Source of the DNA: Edaphochlamys debaryana
Taxonomy: Eukaryota; Chlorophyta; Chlorophyceae; Chlamydomonadales
Reading direction: 5' to 3'
DNA: 64,000 nucleotides
Assembly: GCA_016858145.1 (NCBI GenBank)
Contig: JAEHOE010000002.1
Coordinates: forward strand, 744,001 to 808,000
The first letter of the stretch is position 1; each line of letters starts with the position of its first letter. The notes below the pieces were generated by a model, which did no database searches, was not told the DNA's origin, and saw nothing but the letters and a program-made list of their open reading frames with translations. Made by a program: the position numbers and the translations under genes. Of this stretch, positions 63,766-64,000 are shown in pieces.

Positions 63766-64000
63766 GGCGCACGTTCAAGGGAAGCCCGAACCGTGCGGCC
63801 GGCCGAAGGCGGCGGTGTGGTACACGGCCCTGTGCACGCCCCTCGCTCGCGTTAACTCTATCGTGAACTTACCAAAAGTGATACACTATGAGTGTGGTGG
63901 CTTGGTTGGTTGCCGGATGGAAAGGAAGGGTGGCTGCGCTCGGCACAAGGCCAGGGCAGCGCTTGACGGGGGCCGTGGTGGTTGGGGCAGGCCTGGCGGC
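63766..64000. other. Downstream of the arylsulfatase
   Basis: 235 bp, presumably ARS 3' UTR. No TGTAA seen before the window ends. Confidence 0.4.

Overview
The window looks like nuclear DNA from a GC-rich green alga of the Chlamydomonas/Volvox group. Genes are split into many short exons with GTGAG/GTGGG donors and pyrimidine-CAG acceptors. Proteins carry alanine-, glycine- and proline-rich insertions. One gene is a close match to the volvocine extracellular arylsulfatase, and TGTAA (the Chlamydomonas-type poly(A) signal) lies downstream of several genes. No rRNA, tRNA, CRISPR array or bacterial operon is visible. Exon models were built by eye. In every multi-exon model the reading phase closes from start to stop, which is the main support for them.

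Layout. 1-2530: degenerate tandem copies of the low-complexity last exon of the neighbouring gene. 2532-4859 (-): unknown 8-exon gene. 7021-7455 (-): small lysine-rich protein, divergent from 8093-13033 (+), a 14-exon leucine-rich-repeat protein. 15242-16792 (-): single-exon propeller-like plus BTB protein. 17.1-18.3 kb: tandem and inverted repeats. 18906-25424 (-): 17-exon VWA + alpha-kinase (VwkA-type), divergent from 26010-29336 (+), an Iwr1/SLC7A6OS homologue. 29.3-34.7 kb: gene-poor, with a clean 584-bp hAT-type non-autonomous transposon. 34679-36679 (+): unknown gene with one in-frame TAG. 36.8-38.9 kb: repeats. 38966-41119 (-): MBOAT/wax-synthase-like acyltransferase. 41806-51485 (-): Sec20-type SNARE continuing into a tail of about 2,200 residues. 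52098-55930 (-): NUP43-like WD protein, divergent from 56242-63765 (+), an arylsulfatase with a long alanine-rich insertion.

The genes are unrelated housekeeping functions (nuclear pore, Pol II import, ER SNARE, lipid acylation, sulfate scavenging, signalling), often in head-to-head pairs, and form no pathway cluster. The most unusual feature is a recurring pattern in three genes. Short imperfect copies of an exon end plus its splice site sit in the adjacent intron, mostly 100-146 bp from the original. The other standouts are the giant Sec20 tail with a novel repeat of about 35-40 residues, the duplicated catalytic exon of the alpha-kinase, and the intact hAT-like element with an 8-bp target duplication.
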